Source: Lachnospiraceae bacterium (GTDB lineage: Bacteria; Bacillota; Clostridia; Lachnospirales; Lachnospiraceae). Taken from it: DNA of 52,554 bases. Positions 1 to 8,958 of this stretch are shown here, piece by piece. Position 1 is the stretch's first letter, and each line of letters begins with the position of its first letter. The notes beneath the pieces were generated by a model. It was not told the DNA's origin. It saw nothing but the letters and a program-made list of their open reading frames with translations, and did not search any database. The stretch is from assembly GCA_016280465.1 (NCBI GenBank), contig JAEEGT010000113.1, positions 1-52,554 of the forward strand, given 5' to 3'. The position numbers and the translations under genes are program-made.

Positions 1-513
1 AAGCTCAACGTCCTGCTTAACGCCTCTTGCTTCCTTCATCTTGTCGATAAGTTCTTCAAAGTATTTCTTGCCGACTTCCATAACAACGTCGGAGAACATC
101 TGAATAAATCTTCTGTAGCAGTCCCATGCCCAACGGGGATTGCCGGATTTTTCTGCAAGTGTATTAACAACGTCTTCATTCAAGCCCAAGTTAAGGATGG
201 TATCCATCATACCGGGCATGGATGCACGGGCACCGGAACGAACGGATACAAGAAGAGGATTCTCCTTGTCACCGAATTTCTTTCCGGTCATTTCTTCAAG
301 TTTAAGAACGTATTCGTCGATCTGAGCCTGGATCTCGGCGTTGATCTTCTTTCCGTCCTCATAGTACTGGGTACAAGCCTCTGTAGTGATGGTAAATCCC
401 TGGGGTACAGGCATTCCGATGTTGGTCATCTCTGCAAGGTTGGCGCCCTTACCGCCAAGAAGATTACGCATGTCTGCGGAACCCTCTTCAAAAAGGTAAA
501 CCCATTTTGCCAT
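1..513 (-). CDS. ppdK: Pyruvate, phosphate dikinase, N-terminal part (runs off the window)
   Basis: Reading the minus strand from the ATG at 513 gives 171 open codons with no stop to the window edge, so this is the 5' part of a gene usually about 875 codons long. It starts [11 protein letters not shown] and contains the nucleotide-binding stretches [12 protein letters not shown] and [18 protein letters not shown], which are hallmark sequences of pyruvate phosphate dikinase. The enzyme interconverts pyruvate, ATP and phosphate with phosphoenolpyruvate, AMP and pyrophosphate in the cytoplasm, and in fermentative clostridia it links glycolysis to pyrophosphate. An AGAGGGAG ribosome site lies just upstream. 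It is preceded by its own promoter and a leader hairpin. The swivelling His domain and PEP-binding domain lie outside the window. The ORF track omits it because it is open at the edge. Confidence 0.95.
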   Translation of the reverse strand, partial: MAKWVYLFEEGSADMRNLLGGKGANLAEMTNIGMPVPQGFTITTEACTQYYEDGKKINAEIQAQIDEYVLKLEEMTGKKFGDKENPLLVSVRSGARASMPGMMDTILNLGLNEDVVNTLAEKSGNPRWAWDCYRRFIQMFSDVVMEVGKKYFEELIDKMKEARGVKQDVEL

Positions 514-548
514 AAATTTTCTCCCTCTGTTTCATAAAATCAGTTCAA

Positions 549-579
549 CAAGGCACTCCGCATGACACGGAATGCCTTG
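549..579 (-). promoter_or_regulatory. Leader hairpin at the 5' end of the ppdK mRNA
   Basis: The minus-strand RNA folds as CAAGGCAUUCCG / CGGAGUGCCUUG, a 12-bp stem with one G-U pair and a 7-nt loop. On the plus strand the same position would be a C-A mismatch, so the fold favours the ppdK transcript. It begins only a few nucleotides after the predicted start site and has no U-tract, which suggests mRNA stabilisation or leader control more than termination. Confidence 0.5.
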
Positions 580-591
580 AATCACTCAAAA

Positions 592-620
592 AGTATAACA
601 TAGCTTTGTACGTGGCGCAA
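592..620 (-). promoter_or_regulatory. Promoter of ppdK, extended -10
   Basis: On the minus strand TTGCGC (620-615), a 17-base spacer and TATACT (597-592) precede ppdK. TG at the extended -10 position (TGTTATACT) compensates for the poor -35. Transcription would start near 585, giving a leader of about 70 nt. Confidence 0.55.
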
Positions 621-642
621 GGACAAGGGGTTAAAGAAAAGG

Positions 643-660
643 ATGTATAATTGTATACAT
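643..660 (-). terminator. Weak AT-rich terminator after the GH130_1-like gene
   Basis: The minus strand reads ATGTATA-CAAT-TATACAT followed by CCTTTTCTTT. The stem is 7 bp and AT-only at its base, so termination would be weak. It lies directly after the last gene of the mannan locus. Confidence 0.35.
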
Positions 661-670
661 TGTCGTGATT

Positions 671-1840
671 TTATTTCTTCAGAAGGGCCACATTTCTGTC
701 GATGAGTTCAATCCTCTGCTTCACGCAGTCAACACTGCGAAGGGGGTCCTTGGGGGTGTTAAAGCAGTAATCCATAAGCTTTTCAACGGTGGTGGTGGCA
801 ACATGGAGCCTGGTGTCGCTGGAGGCATAGTAGATGTACACGCTTCCGTCGGCTCTTGCTATCAGACCGTTGGAAAATACTACGTTGGACACGTCTCCCA
901 CCCTTTCTTTTCCCAGAGGTGCCAAAAAGAAACCGGAGGGCTCGGCGATGACCTTTGAAGGATCGTTAAGGTCCGTTGCAAACACGTAAAGCACGTACCG
1001 AAGGCCTGCTGCAGTGTTCCTTACACCGTGGGCCACATGTATCCATCCCTTGGGAGTCTTGATGGGGGTAGCACCCGCTCCGTTCTTGGCTTCCGTGATG
1101 GTATGGTATCTTCTGGGACTTGTGATGATCTCCTGGTCGATAACGGGGTTTGTGATGTCATCGCAGAGTCCGAAGCCTATGCCGCCGCCGGAACCTGTCT
1201 CGATAAAATCATCCATGGGACGGGTGTAAAAAGCATATTTTCCGTTGATGAATTCGGGATGAAGGAGCACGTTACGCTGCTGGGGAGAATTCAGTGTCTT
1301 AAGGTTGGGAAGCCGCTCCCAGGTCTTAAGATCCTTTGTCCTTACTATTCCTGCTGCCGCAACGGCCGCGCTTAGGTCATTAACGGTCTTATCCTTGCTT
1401 TCGGAGCAGAAAACGCCGTAGATCCAGCCGTCCTCGTGCTTTGTCAGGCGCATGTCGTAGACATTGGTCTCCTCGGGACAGGTGTCGGGAAGCAAGATGG
1501 GCTTATCCCAAAACCTGAAGCCATCGATACCGGAATCCGATTCCGCCACCGCAAAGAAGGATTTGCGGTCGTTACCCTCTACTCTGGGAACCAGATAGAA
1601 TTTGCCGTTCAATTCGATGGCGCCGGAATTCATCACGGCGTTGACCCCCAGCCGCTCCATGAAGAAGGGATTTGTCTCTTTGTTCAGGTCATACTTCCAG
1701 TGAAGGGGGATCATGCTGCGGTCCAGCACCGGATATTCGTAACGGTCAAAGATACCGTTGTAAAAATCGCTCTTTTTATTTTTCCTTGTAAGGATCTTCT
1801 CCTGTTCGTCCAGGAGTTCGAAGTATTTTTCGTGGATCAT
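671..1840 (-). CDS. GH130 (subfamily 1-like) 4-O-beta-D-mannosyl-D-glucose phosphorylase
   Basis: A 389-residue protein matching the length and motifs of GH130_1 enzymes, which phosphorolyse beta-1,4-mannosyl-glucose to mannose 1-phosphate and glucose in the cytoplasm. Visible features are the five-bladed propeller-type segments, [14 protein letters not shown] with the presumed catalytic Asp near residue 129, phosphate-site arginines and histidines in [13 protein letters not shown] and RRYHTITE, and [21 protein letters not shown]. Subfamily 1 rather than 2 is inferred from the long N-terminal helical part and the resemblance to known mannosylglucose phosphorylases; linkage specificity is not proven by sequence. 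It has an AAGGAAAG ribosome site and follows the HD-GYP gene by 27 bp, so it is probably the last gene of the signalling cassette transcript. Confidence 0.85.
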   Translation of the reverse strand: MIHEKYFELLDEQEKILTRKNKKSDFYNGIFDRYEYPVLDRSMIPLHWKYDLNKETNPFFMERLGVNAVMNSGAIELNGKFYLVPRVEGNDRKSFFAVAESDSGIDGFRFWDKPILLPDTCPEETNVYDMRLTKHEDGWIYGVFCSESKDKTVNDLSAAVAAAGIVRTKDLKTWERLPNLKTLNSPQQRNVLLHPEFINGKYAFYTRPMDDFIETGSGGGIGFGLCDDITNPVIDQEIITSPRRYHTITEAKNGAGATPIKTPKGWIHVAHGVRNTAAGLRYVLYVFATDLNDPSKVIAEPSGFFLAPLGKERVGDVSNVVFSNGLIARADGSVYIYYASSDTRLHVATTTVEKLMDYCFNTPKDPLRSVDCVKQRIELIDRNVALLKK

Positions 1841-1867
1841 TTTCTTTCCTTCCCAATGTACTTTTCT

Positions 1868-2881
1868 TTAATGCTCGTGGAGCTTATAATCGACATCTTC
1901 TTTGATTATCTCAAGCATGATGGCCGCGAACTTAGGATCGAACTGGGTTCCCGAGCCCTTCTCGATCTCGGACTTTACCACATCCTGGGGGATCAGGCCT
2001 CTGTAGCTTCTGTTGCTGGTCATGGCATCGTAGGCATCGGCTACCGCAATGATCCTTGCTTCTTCGGGGATCTCCTCACCTTTAAGGCCGTCAGGATAGC
2101 CCCTTCCGTCATAGCGCTCGTGATGCCATCTGGCACCTGTGGCAAGCTTGGGCATCTCTTCTATGTTCTGAAGTATCTTCGCTCCCCTTTCGGGATGAGT
2201 CTTTATCTTGGCATACTCTTCGTCCGTGAGCTTTCCGGGTTTGTTGATCACCGCATCGGGCACGCCGATCTTGCCCACATCATGGAGAAGGCCCATCATG
2301 TATATCTCTTCCTGATGTTCTTCGGAATAGCCCGCTCTTCTTGCAATCTCTTTGGAATAATCCGCAACACGTCCGGAATGACCCTTGGTATAGGCGTCCT
2401 TGGCATCGATGGCATCCGCCAGAGTATGTACCACGTGAAGGGAAAGGCCCTCCACTTCTTTGGTCTTTCTTTCAACCTCGGCGTGAAGGTCTCTCTGGAG
2501 CCTGATAAGATCCAGGAGATGTCTGACTCTCAAGGTCAGGACCTCCGCAACAAAGGGCTTTCTCACAAAGTCCATGGCTCCGAGAGACAAGCCTTCCGTC
2601 TCCGAAGCGCAGTCATCGTTGGCGGTAAAGAATATCACCGGGATTTCCCGATGTCCTGTTTCTTTTTCCATCTTTCGAAGAAGCTTCAGGGTTTCAAAGC
2701 CGTCGGGCTCAGGCATCCTTATATCCAAAAGAAGCATGTCGATGCTGTTGTTCTTTGCATAATCCAGCAAAAGCCGGCCGCTCTTTAAGCAGGTGACTTT
2801 ATAACCCGCCCCGGTAAGTACGGCATTGGCGTTCCTTAAGATAATGGCATCATCGTCTACAACAACTATGCGTTCGTCCAT
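1868..2881 (-). CDS. Response regulator with HD-GYP output (c-di-GMP phosphodiesterase)
   Basis: Residues 1-120 form a receiver domain (VVDDD acid pocket, phospho-acceptor Asp in MLLLDIRMPEPDG, switch Thr in FFTAND, Lys in VRKPF). A short coiled linker leads to an HD-GYP domain with the full set of motifs: HSGRVADYS, HDVGKIGVPD near residue 200, HPERGAKIL, HHERYDGRGYPDGL near 255 and VADAYDAMTSNRSYR. HD-GYP domains with all these residues hydrolyse c-di-GMP to pGpG or GMP, so this one is predicted active and gated by phosphorylation. It lies 24 bp after the solute-binding protein gene and is probably fed by the hybrid kinase upstream. Length (337) is normal for the family. Confidence 0.92.
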   Translation of the reverse strand: MDERIVVVDDDAIILRNANAVLTGAGYKVTCLKSGRLLLDYAKNNSIDMLLLDIRMPEPDGFETLKLLRKMEKETGHREIPVIFFTANDDCASETEGLSLGAMDFVRKPFVAEVLTLRVRHLLDLIRLQRDLHAEVERKTKEVEGLSLHVVHTLADAIDAKDAYTKGHSGRVADYSKEIARRAGYSEEHQEEIYMMGLLHDVGKIGVPDAVINKPGKLTDEEYAKIKTHPERGAKILQNIEEMPKLATGARWHHERYDGRGYPDGLKGEEIPEEARIIAVADAYDAMTSNRSYRGLIPQDVVKSEIEKGSGTQFDPKFAAIMLEIIKEDVDYKLHEH

Positions 2882-2905
2882 TGGTCATCCTTTCCGAAAC
2901 TTCCT

Positions 2906-4219
2906 TTATTTCCACAGACTGCCGTAGCCTTCAACGGCTTCGTCCACGGTCATGGTGCCGTTGGCCACGTTGTAGGCCGCTGCACGGAATTCCTTGGTAA
3001 CCGCATCGTTAAGTCCCGTCTCCTGATAACTGAAGGTCCGATCCGCAGGGAAGCCTTCAAGAGACGAATATACTTCATCGAGAGAAAAGTCTCCGGTGGG
3101 TGTGATAAGCCGCTTGACGGCAGCCATATTGCCAAGTTCCTTCTCTCTTGTAAGGAATCTGATGAATTCGTTGGTCATATCAAGATTTTTACTGTTCTTG
3201 TTCACGCTGAAGAACAGGCTGACAGCATCCAGGAAGAATCCGCCTTCATCGCCTGCGGGGACCACGAAGAACCTGTATTTAAAAGGATTTGCCGTGAAAG
3301 CTTCGGACTTGCTCTCCCGCTTGAACGTGCCGGAGACCATATCCCCGCTCCCTAACATCATGGGAACATCGCCCTCAAAGAAACGCATGATGACCGAATT
3401 ATAGTCATCCGTGATCTCTTCGGAGCAGACCGACGGATCAATGTATCCGGCGTCCACAAATTCTTTGAGTCTCAAAAGGGCGGGACGAAGCATCTCTCCC
3501 GCAGAACCCTCCAGGGCATTAAGGCCCGCCAGGGATCCGGGATCCTTTATGACACCGTTACAAAACAGGGGAAAAGAAAAAGCATAGTACATTCCGGATA
3601 CCGTGGTGCCGTTGGCTCCCATGATGGGGCTTTTGTACCCTGCACTCTTAAGCTTGGCGCATACGTCCTTCAGTTCTTTGTAATCTTCCGGAATCTTGAG
3701 GCCGTTCTTTTCGAATATATCCATGTTTACGAGCATGCCGTAGGATCTGGTGAATATGGGGAGCATGACCACATCGCCGTTGGGAAGGGTCCACCTTGCT
3801 CCCTGTCGTATGCAGTTAAGGCCGATATTAAGAGAAGGATCCGAAAGGACCTCCGCATTGTCAAAGACCGGAGCCATCTTCTCGCTGTCCAGCATCCAGG
3901 AAGCCGTAACATAGATGTCCGGAGCCTCATCGCTCATCAGGGCGCTCACGATGGTGTTTTCGTAGTCATCCAGATAAACGTAGTTAAGACTTACATTGGG
4001 ATAAAACTCATAAAACCGTTCGAATTCGCTCTCAAGGGATTCAAAGTTCGAATAGGTACCCGCAACCTTGACGGAGCAGGTGGTGTCGGAAGGCAACGCG
4101 GGTTTAAAATCCTCGTTGTTTTCTTTGGCCTGTCCGCAGGCAACGGATCCAAGCATCAGCACAAAGGCCGATACAAGGGTCAGTGTCTTTTTTAACAATC
4201 CCGATGTTCTTTTGGTCAT
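2906..4219 (-). CDS. Extracellular solute-binding lipoprotein (family 1, sugar type), no permease nearby
   Basis: The ORF track starts at 4291, but that start lies inside the preceding gene. The ATG at 4219 has a good GGAGG site and gives MTKRTSGLLKK followed by a lipoprotein signal peptide ending in LGSVACG, so 437 residues anchored outside the membrane. The mature part shows bacterial sugar-binding protein features: DEAPDIYVTASW, FTRSYGMLVNMDIFEKNGLKIPEDY, a type-1 closing region and a C-terminal EEITDDYNSVIMRFFEGDVPM stretch. Family 1 proteins deliver oligosaccharides to ABC permeases, but no permease or ATPase gene is in this window. It sits between a receiver gene and an HD-GYP gene, 34 bp after the former, so a sensory role with the neighbouring kinase is inferred. 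The ligand cannot be told. Confidence 0.85.
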   Translation of the reverse strand: MTKRTSGLLKKTLTLVSAFVLMLGSVACGQAKENNEDFKPALPSDTTCSVKVAGTYSNFESLESEFERFYEFYPNVSLNYVYLDDYENTIVSALMSDEAPDIYVTASWMLDSEKMAPVFDNAEVLSDPSLNIGLNCIRQGARWTLPNGDVVMLPIFTRSYGMLVNMDIFEKNGLKIPEDYKELKDVCAKLKSAGYKSPIMGANGTTVSGMYYAFSFPLFCNGVIKDPGSLAGLNALEGSAGEMLRPALLRLKEFVDAGYIDPSVCSEEITDDYNSVIMRFFEGDVPMMLGSGDMVSGTFKRESKSEAFTANPFKYRFFVVPAGDEGGFFLDAVSLFFSVNKNSKNLDMTNEFIRFLTREKELGNMAAVKRLITPTGDFSLDEVYSSLEGFPADRTFSYQETGLNDAVTKEFRAAAYNVANGTMTVDEAVEGYGSLWK

Positions 4220-4253
4220 AAAACCTCCGTTTCGTATCCGGGAAGGACCCGGA

Positions 4254-5021
4254 TCACATTCCGTCCCATTTATGTGCCGTAAAGTACTCATCTATGGCTT
4301 CCACTATCTCGTCCCTGGGCATGGTCTTTAAAAAATACCCCTGGGGTTTGAGCCTCATAACGTTCATTATGCTCTCCCGGTCGGATTTGCCCGTAAGGAA
4401 GATAATGGGGATATCCTTGTAGTTATACTCGCTCCTGATCATCTCCATGACCTGAGGACCCGGAGTTATGGGCATATCGTAGTCAAGGAGTATAAGATCG
4501 GGCCGGTGATTTGCCATGTAGGTAATTGCCTGGATGCCGGACTTTACCGCCGTGATCCTGTACTTTTCCGAAAGCCATCCCTGAAGCATCTTTAGGAAAG
4601 TCGTGTCGTCGTCCACCAGAAGGATATGCTTTCCCATCCGCTTTTCTTCCGCTGCCGCAGCAAGGGTTTTTAAGCCTTCCGCCACGTATTTTGCATCAAA
4701 GGGACGGTTAAATTCCTTCTTTATGTAGGTCTCGGGAATGTACTTTTTGATGGCGCCAAGCTCCACCTCGTAGCCGATCACGCAGACCGGGCGCTCCTCG
4801 TCCCTGCTTATGTCCATGATGTACACCAAAGCCTCTGCGGAATCGTACACATAGTCACCTGCCAGGATCAGTATCAGGTCAACATCCTCCTTGCCCGCTT
4901 CTATGCTCTGGACATCCGGCTCCGCCTGAACAATGGTAAAGCCTGTCTTCCTTAAGTTTGATTTAAGCGCGTCCACCATAAAACCGCTTCCGCGACTTAT
5001 CAAAAGTATCTTGCTGGTCAT
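4254..5021 (-). CDS. Double-receiver response regulator, N-terminal receiver decayed
   Basis: A 255-residue protein without a DNA-binding or enzymatic output. The C-terminal half (from about 130) is an intact receiver: LLVDDDTTF, phospho-acceptor Asp in LILLDYDMPITPG, switch Thr in IIFLTGKSD and Lys in GYFLKTM. The N-terminal half folds by pattern like a receiver (KILLISRGSGFMV..., DVDLILILAGDY) but lacks the acid pocket and the phospho-acceptor Asp. Its start overlaps the kinase stop (TAATG), so translation is coupled. It is closely paralogous to the protein at 17000-17761. Without an output domain it may act by protein contact or as a phosphate sink or relay; this is inference. Confidence 0.85.
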   Translation of the reverse strand: MTSKILLISRGSGFMVDALKSNLRKTGFTIVQAEPDVQSIEAGKEDVDLILILAGDYVYDSAEALVYIMDISRDEERPVCVIGYEVELGAIKKYIPETYIKKEFNRPFDAKYVAEGLKTLAAAAEEKRMGKHILLVDDDTTFLKMLQGWLSEKYRITAVKSGIQAITYMANHRPDLILLDYDMPITPGPQVMEMIRSEYNYKDIPIIFLTGKSDRESIMNVMRLKPQGYFLKTMPRDEIVEAIDEYFTAHKWDGM

Positions 5022-7840
5022 TATACCTCTCCCCCCGATAAAATACTCGGTATCTGATCGTAATCAAAGTTGTCGACGGCCTTCTTAATGGCATCGAACC
5101 TGGTGGCTTCTTCCTCGGGAAATCTGTATCCGTCAAGGGATTCCACTATATTTACCACGCTGTCATAGTCAAAGGAGGCACAGAATTCCGCCAGTGCGGT
5201 GTAGGCCTCTTTCATGTCCTGTTCGGAAATGACCGGCCGGTCGTCCCCTGCCTCATTGGCATCAAGGTCACGAAGGGGCTCAAGCTCCCTTGCCAGTTCT
5301 CTGTACCCGGCCAAAAGATCACCCATCTCTCTTTCAAGGGTATCCGTATCACCGGAATCCCCTGCTTTTTCAAGTCTTGCCGCAAGATCTCCCAGTTTTA
5401 AAGCTCCGATAACACGGGAGGTGCTTTTTAACGCATGGACTTTGATGGTGGTGTTCTTAATGTCCTTAACACTCCAGTATTTCTCGATATCATCGGCGTT
5501 CTTTGCCGCCGCCTCAAGGTACATCTTAAGGGTCACCATATAGGCCTCGCGGCTTCCACAGTGGATAAGACCGGAGTTCACATCCAGGTCATCAAGCTTA
5601 AAGATAAAGTCGGGGATGAAGTAATCGTCGTCCTCGTCGTCATCGGCCGCGGGAGCGATCTTTCCCTTGGGAATGTACTGAAGGAGCAGTACCTCAAGTC
5701 TGTCGGGATCCACGGGCTTTGTCAGGTAGTCGTCAAAGCCTGCGTTTATATACATTTCACGCATACCGGAAATGGCATTGGCGGTAAGGCACACAACGGG
5801 TGTTCCTGAATTCGGGGTGTCCGCGATCTTTTTCATCTCCTTAAGGGTCTCGATACCGTCCTTATCGGGCATCATGTGATCCAGGAATATAACATCGTAG
5901 TGCTTTTGCTTAAAGAGCGCGATGCCTTCATCGCCGCTTCCCGCCGTATCTATCTGCACCTTTGTGCGCTTAAGAAGGCTCTGGAAGACCGAGAGATTGA
6001 CCGGTGTGTCGTCCACCACCAGAAGCCTTGCGTAAGGCGCCGTGAACCGCTCGCGGTATTTCTTTCTTTCGGAAACGGATCTTTTGAAGGTCTCCTCGTA
6101 ATTGCCGATGGGATTGCGGCTCCGAACACCCTGCTTAAGGGCAAAAGAAAATGTCGAACCCTTGCCGTATTCGCTCTTAACCTCCATGTGACTTCCCATC
6201 ATGGAAAGAAAGCTCTGGGCTATGCTCATGCCAAGGCCGGTTCCTTCGATGTTACGGTTCTTTTTCTCTTCTATACGCTCAAAAGCCCGGAACAGGCGCT
6301 GCATGTCCTCGGATTTGATGCCGATGCCCGTATCGCTGACACTTATAAGGAGCCTTACGGAATCGGGATCGCCTTCGATATCTTCAAAGCCCGCCTTGAA
6401 GGTAATGGAACCTTCTTTGGTGTATTTGACAGCATTGGAAAGGATATTGGTGATGATCTGTTTTATGCGGATCTCATCGCCGTGGAGAATCATGGGGATA
6501 TTCCTGTCGATATCGAGATTAAAATCAAGTCCTTTGCCCTCTGCCTTGCCCTGGACCATGTTCACCAGGTCGTTAAGGAGGGAAACAAAGCTGTAATCCA
6601 CGTTGATGATATCCATCTTGCCGGCTTCGATCTTGGAAAAATCCAGGATATCGTTGATGAGTCCCAGAAGGGTCTTGCCGGCTGTTCTGATGCTCTCTGA
6701 GTAGGCCACGATATCTTCGTCGTGACTTTCTCTTAACACCATCTCATTGAGCCCCAGAATGGCATTCATGGGGGTACGGATATCATGGGACATGGTGGAC
6801 AGGAAATAGGACTTGGCTTCATTGGCCTGGTTGGCGGCTTCGGCGGCTTCGGCCAGTTTTCTGTTGTAGGAAACCAGTATAAGGAAATTGAATACAAGGA
6901 GCACCAGAAGTCCCACAGTCACCATTCCCAGCAGCAGCCAGTCCACCACCGTGTTGGTGGCAAGCTCTCCCGCCGGTATATAGGCCAAAAGAAACCATGT
7001 GTTCATGGACTGCAAAGGAGTGTAGGAAATAACGCATTCCTCTCCCTTTGAGTTATTCATGGTCATGGTCCCGGACCCCGAGGTGATCTTTGCGGTCATC
7101 TCGTTGTAATCCGCTATATCCGCTTTGTTATAAGATTTGTAATATTCAAAGAAATTGGAATTCTTAAGGGATTTGCCGTGAACAAGATAATCTCCGTCCT
7201 TGTTGATGAGGGAGATCTCCACGCTTTCATACTCGCCGTTTAAAAAGACCAGCTTATCCTCCAGCACGCTTACGGGCTCAACGCGCATCAAAAGTGCTTC
7301 CTTCAGGTCTCCGGTGGTCTCGTCCAGGATGGTCACGTAATTCATGAAAGCGATGGACTGTACACCGTTCTGAGGGTTCGTATAGGCTCGCGTAAGGTTC
7401 ACGACGCCGTCTTCACGGCTTATATCGTCAAGATTGTCGAACAGATTTATGTTTCGGTAAGAAACCGAATAGTCACCCGGGTCCTTAACGGAGGGGTGCG
7501 TTGATATGCCGCTCCGTCTCTGTTCTTCCGGGAAGATCAGATGTCCGTAGATGCTCGGGGATATCTTTGCTTTTCTGATAAAAGAAATGGCTTCCTCGGC
7601 GGTCATGGGATTGCCGGCTTCGGCGGACCTGTCGATATAGTTTGCCCAGATATCGCAAAGATGCTGCTCGTCCTCCAAGTAGTTGGTAATGATCTGCTCA
7701 GCTGTGACCGTCATCTTCTGGAAAGCCTCGATAACGCTCTCGTTGCTTTCGTTCATTTTGGTGTTGGCATATTGAATTATGAAGAAGAGTATCAACCCCA
7801 TTATCACAAGGTCGATAGCAATAATCAGCGCTTTCTTCAC
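5021..7840 (-). CDS. Membrane hybrid histidine kinase (sensor, HisKA, HATPase, REC, Hpt)
   Basis: 939 residues. TM1 is about 4-24, an extracytoplasmic Cache-like sensor follows to about 290, and TM2 is about 295-320. HisKA carries the phospho-acceptor His in MSHDIRTPMNAI near 351. The ATPase domain has the N box (NILSNAVKY) and G boxes (SDTGIGI, GTGLGMSIA). A receiver has VVDDTPVN, Asp in FLDHMMPDKDG near 656 and TKPVD. A C-terminal Hpt domain has KVHALKSTSRVIGA near 802. All residues needed for a full four-step phosphorelay are present. It is the first gene of the cassette that continues into the double receiver, binding lipoprotein and HD-GYP regulator, with its own promoter at 7917-7944. 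The Cache ligand is unknown; the binding lipoprotein is a plausible partner. Confidence 0.93.
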   Translation of the reverse strand: MKKALIIAIDLVIMGLILFFIIQYANTKMNESNESVIEAFQKMTVTAEQIITNYLEDEQHLCDIWANYIDRSAEAGNPMTAEEAISFIRKAKISPSIYGHLIFPEEQRRSGISTHPSVKDPGDYSVSYRNINLFDNLDDISREDGVVNLTRAYTNPQNGVQSIAFMNYVTILDETTGDLKEALLMRVEPVSVLEDKLVFLNGEYESVEISLINKDGDYLVHGKSLKNSNFFEYYKSYNKADIADYNEMTAKITSGSGTMTMNNSKGEECVISYTPLQSMNTWFLLAYIPAGELATNTVVDWLLLGMVTVGLLVLLVFNFLILVSYNRKLAEAAEAANQANEAKSYFLSTMSHDIRTPMNAILGLNEMVLRESHDEDIVAYSESIRTAGKTLLGLINDILDFSKIEAGKMDIINVDYSFVSLLNDLVNMVQGKAEGKGLDFNLDIDRNIPMILHGDEIRIKQIITNILSNAVKYTKEGSITFKAGFEDIEGDPDSVRLLISVSDTGIGIKSEDMQRLFRAFERIEEKKNRNIEGTGLGMSIAQSFLSMMGSHMEVKSEYGKGSTFSFALKQGVRSRNPIGNYEETFKRSVSERKKYRERFTAPYARLLVVDDTPVNLSVFQSLLKRTKVQIDTAGSGDEGIALFKQKHYDVIFLDHMMPDKDGIETLKEMKKIADTPNSGTPVVCLTANAISGMREMYINAGFDDYLTKPVDPDRLEVLLLQYIPKGKIAPAADDDEDDDYFIPDFIFKLDDLDVNSGLIHCGSREAYMVTLKMYLEAAAKNADDIEKYWSVKDIKNTTIKVHALKSTSRVIGALKLGDLAARLEKAGDSGDTDTLEREMGDLLAGYRELARELEPLRDLDANEAGDDRPVISEQDMKEAYTALAEFCASFDYDSVVNIVESLDGYRFPEEEATRFDAIKKAVDNFDYDQIPSILSGGEV

Positions 7841-7916
7841 GCCTTAACCTCCCGGGGACAGGCAGGGATCCCTATCTTCGGAAGCCCTTCCCCATGCTTA
7901 GAAACACATCTGTATA

Positions 7917-7944
7917 ATTATACCAAACGAGACCTTTTTGTCTA
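7917..7944 (-). promoter_or_regulatory. Promoter of the hybrid-kinase signalling cassette
   Basis: Minus strand TAGACA (7944-7939), 16-base spacer, TATAAT (7922-7917). The leader to the kinase ATG is about 70 nt and contains short GGAAG/CTTCC and GGGATCCC dyads but no riboswitch that I recognise. It separates the cassette from manA, so the cassette can be transcribed on its own. Confidence 0.65.
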
Positions 7945-7973
7945 TTAGCACTCGGTCATACGACCGCTTCGCT

Positions 7974-8942
7974 CTACTCCGGATTTGAAATGATAAGTGT
8001 CATATCTCCCGAAAAAGAAAGCCTTCCGTATCCCGCAGGGATTATGAAATGATCTCCGGGCTTAATGGGGGTGCCGTCGGCTGAGCCTGTGCCTTCAATA
8101 CATGAAGCCATGTAAAAGACACCGGAAGGCTCAAGTGTGAAGCTTCCCTTAACGTTAAGCTTATTTACGGTGTAGTATTTGCAGGAAACCAGATTATGTA
8201 AACCAGCTGTCAATGGCGTCGATGTGACTGTGCCGGAAGCACACACAGATTCAGTTGACATAACATCACCGGCTGTACCCGCCCCGGGCACCTTTATCAC
8301 AGCCTTGGACTGCTCGATATGCAGATCTCTGGGCTTTCCGTTCTGAAGTCTGTCATAATCGTAGACTCTGTAGGTTATATCGGAATTCTGCTGGGTTTCA
8401 AGGATCATTACTCCGCCCTTGATAGCATGAACGGTTCCGGGATCGATCTGTACAAAATCTCCTTTTTTGACGGGAACTTCCCTGATGAGTTCCTTGAATT
8501 TATGCTCGTCAATCAGTTTACATAACTCTTCTCTCGTCTTTGCGTTGTGTCCTACCACCAGAGCGGAATCAGGCTCACAGTCAAGGATGTACCAGCATTC
8601 GGTCTTTCCCAAAGACCCGTTCTCGTGGACTTTGGCATAGTCATCATCGGGATGTACCTGAATGGAAAGATCATCCTTGGCATCGATCACTTTAAGGAGC
8701 AGGGGAAACCTGTCTCCCGAAAGATCTCCGAAAAGCTCACGGTGTTTGTCCCACAGTTCCGAAAGCTTCGCGCCCTTATACTCTCCCGCTGCTACGGTGC
8801 AGTCCCCGTTCTTATGGGCGCTGATGGCCCAGCACTCGCCGGTATTGTCGGCGGGGATATCATATCCGAAGGCGGCACGCATGCGGTTGCCGCCCCAGAT
8901 CATGGTCTTAAATACAGGTTCAAAGAACAACAAAGAAGCCAT
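7974..8942 (-). CDS. manA: Mannose-6-phosphate isomerase, class I
   Basis: 322 residues, the usual size of the short Firmicutes class I isomerases. It interconverts mannose 6-phosphate and fructose 6-phosphate in the cytoplasm using Zn. The metal-site segments are visible: SIQVHPDDDYA (Gln, His), GKTECWYIL (Glu) and QIDPGTVHAIKGG (His), all in the cupin fold. The gene lies 16 bp after the GH130_2-like phosphorylase, so mannose released by that pathway enters glycolysis here after phosphorylation or mutase action. A small CGGTC/GACCG dyad follows the stop. Three copies of the GTTATGTNAAC-type motif lie inside the gene (8193, 8254, 8516). Confidence 0.95.
   Translation of the reverse strand: MASLLFFEPVFKTMIWGGNRMRAAFGYDIPADNTGECWAISAHKNGDCTVAAGEYKGAKLSELWDKHRELFGDLSGDRFPLLLKVIDAKDDLSIQVHPDDDYAKVHENGSLGKTECWYILDCEPDSALVVGHNAKTREELCKLIDEHKFKELIREVPVKKGDFVQIDPGTVHAIKGGVMILETQQNSDITYRVYDYDRLQNGKPRDLHIEQSKAVIKVPGAGTAGDVMSTESVCASGTVTSTPLTAGLHNLVSCKYYTVNKLNVKGSFTLEPSGVFYMASCIEGTGSADGTPIKPGDHFIIPAGYGRLSFSGDMTLIISNPE
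8193..8526. repeat. Cluster of three GTTATGTNAAC-type motifs inside manA
   Basis: ATTATGTAAAC at 8193-8203 (plus), exact reverse copies GTTGACATAAC at 8254-8264 and GTTTACATAAC at 8516-8526. The first copy encodes GLHN in manA, the second V-M-S-T; the frames differ. Confidence 0.8.
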
Positions 8943-8958
8943 TTTTCTGTCTCTTTCT

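Noticed and set aside
1436-2788. 450-aa plus-strand ORF
   Set aside because: It lies opposite the GH130 and HD-GYP genes, has no ribosome site and no recognisable domain; it is a shadow of biased third positions.
2906-4291. Longer start of the solute-binding protein
   Set aside because: Would place 24 residues before the lipoprotein signal peptide and overlap the preceding gene; the start at 4219 has GGAGG.
5876-6700. 274-aa plus-strand ORF
   Set aside because: Antisense to the hybrid kinase core; the minus-strand frame carries all kinase motifs.
7841-7916. Possible c-di-GMP or other riboswitch in the kinase leader
   Set aside because: Only short dyads are present; the conserved core of c-di-GMP riboswitches was not seen.
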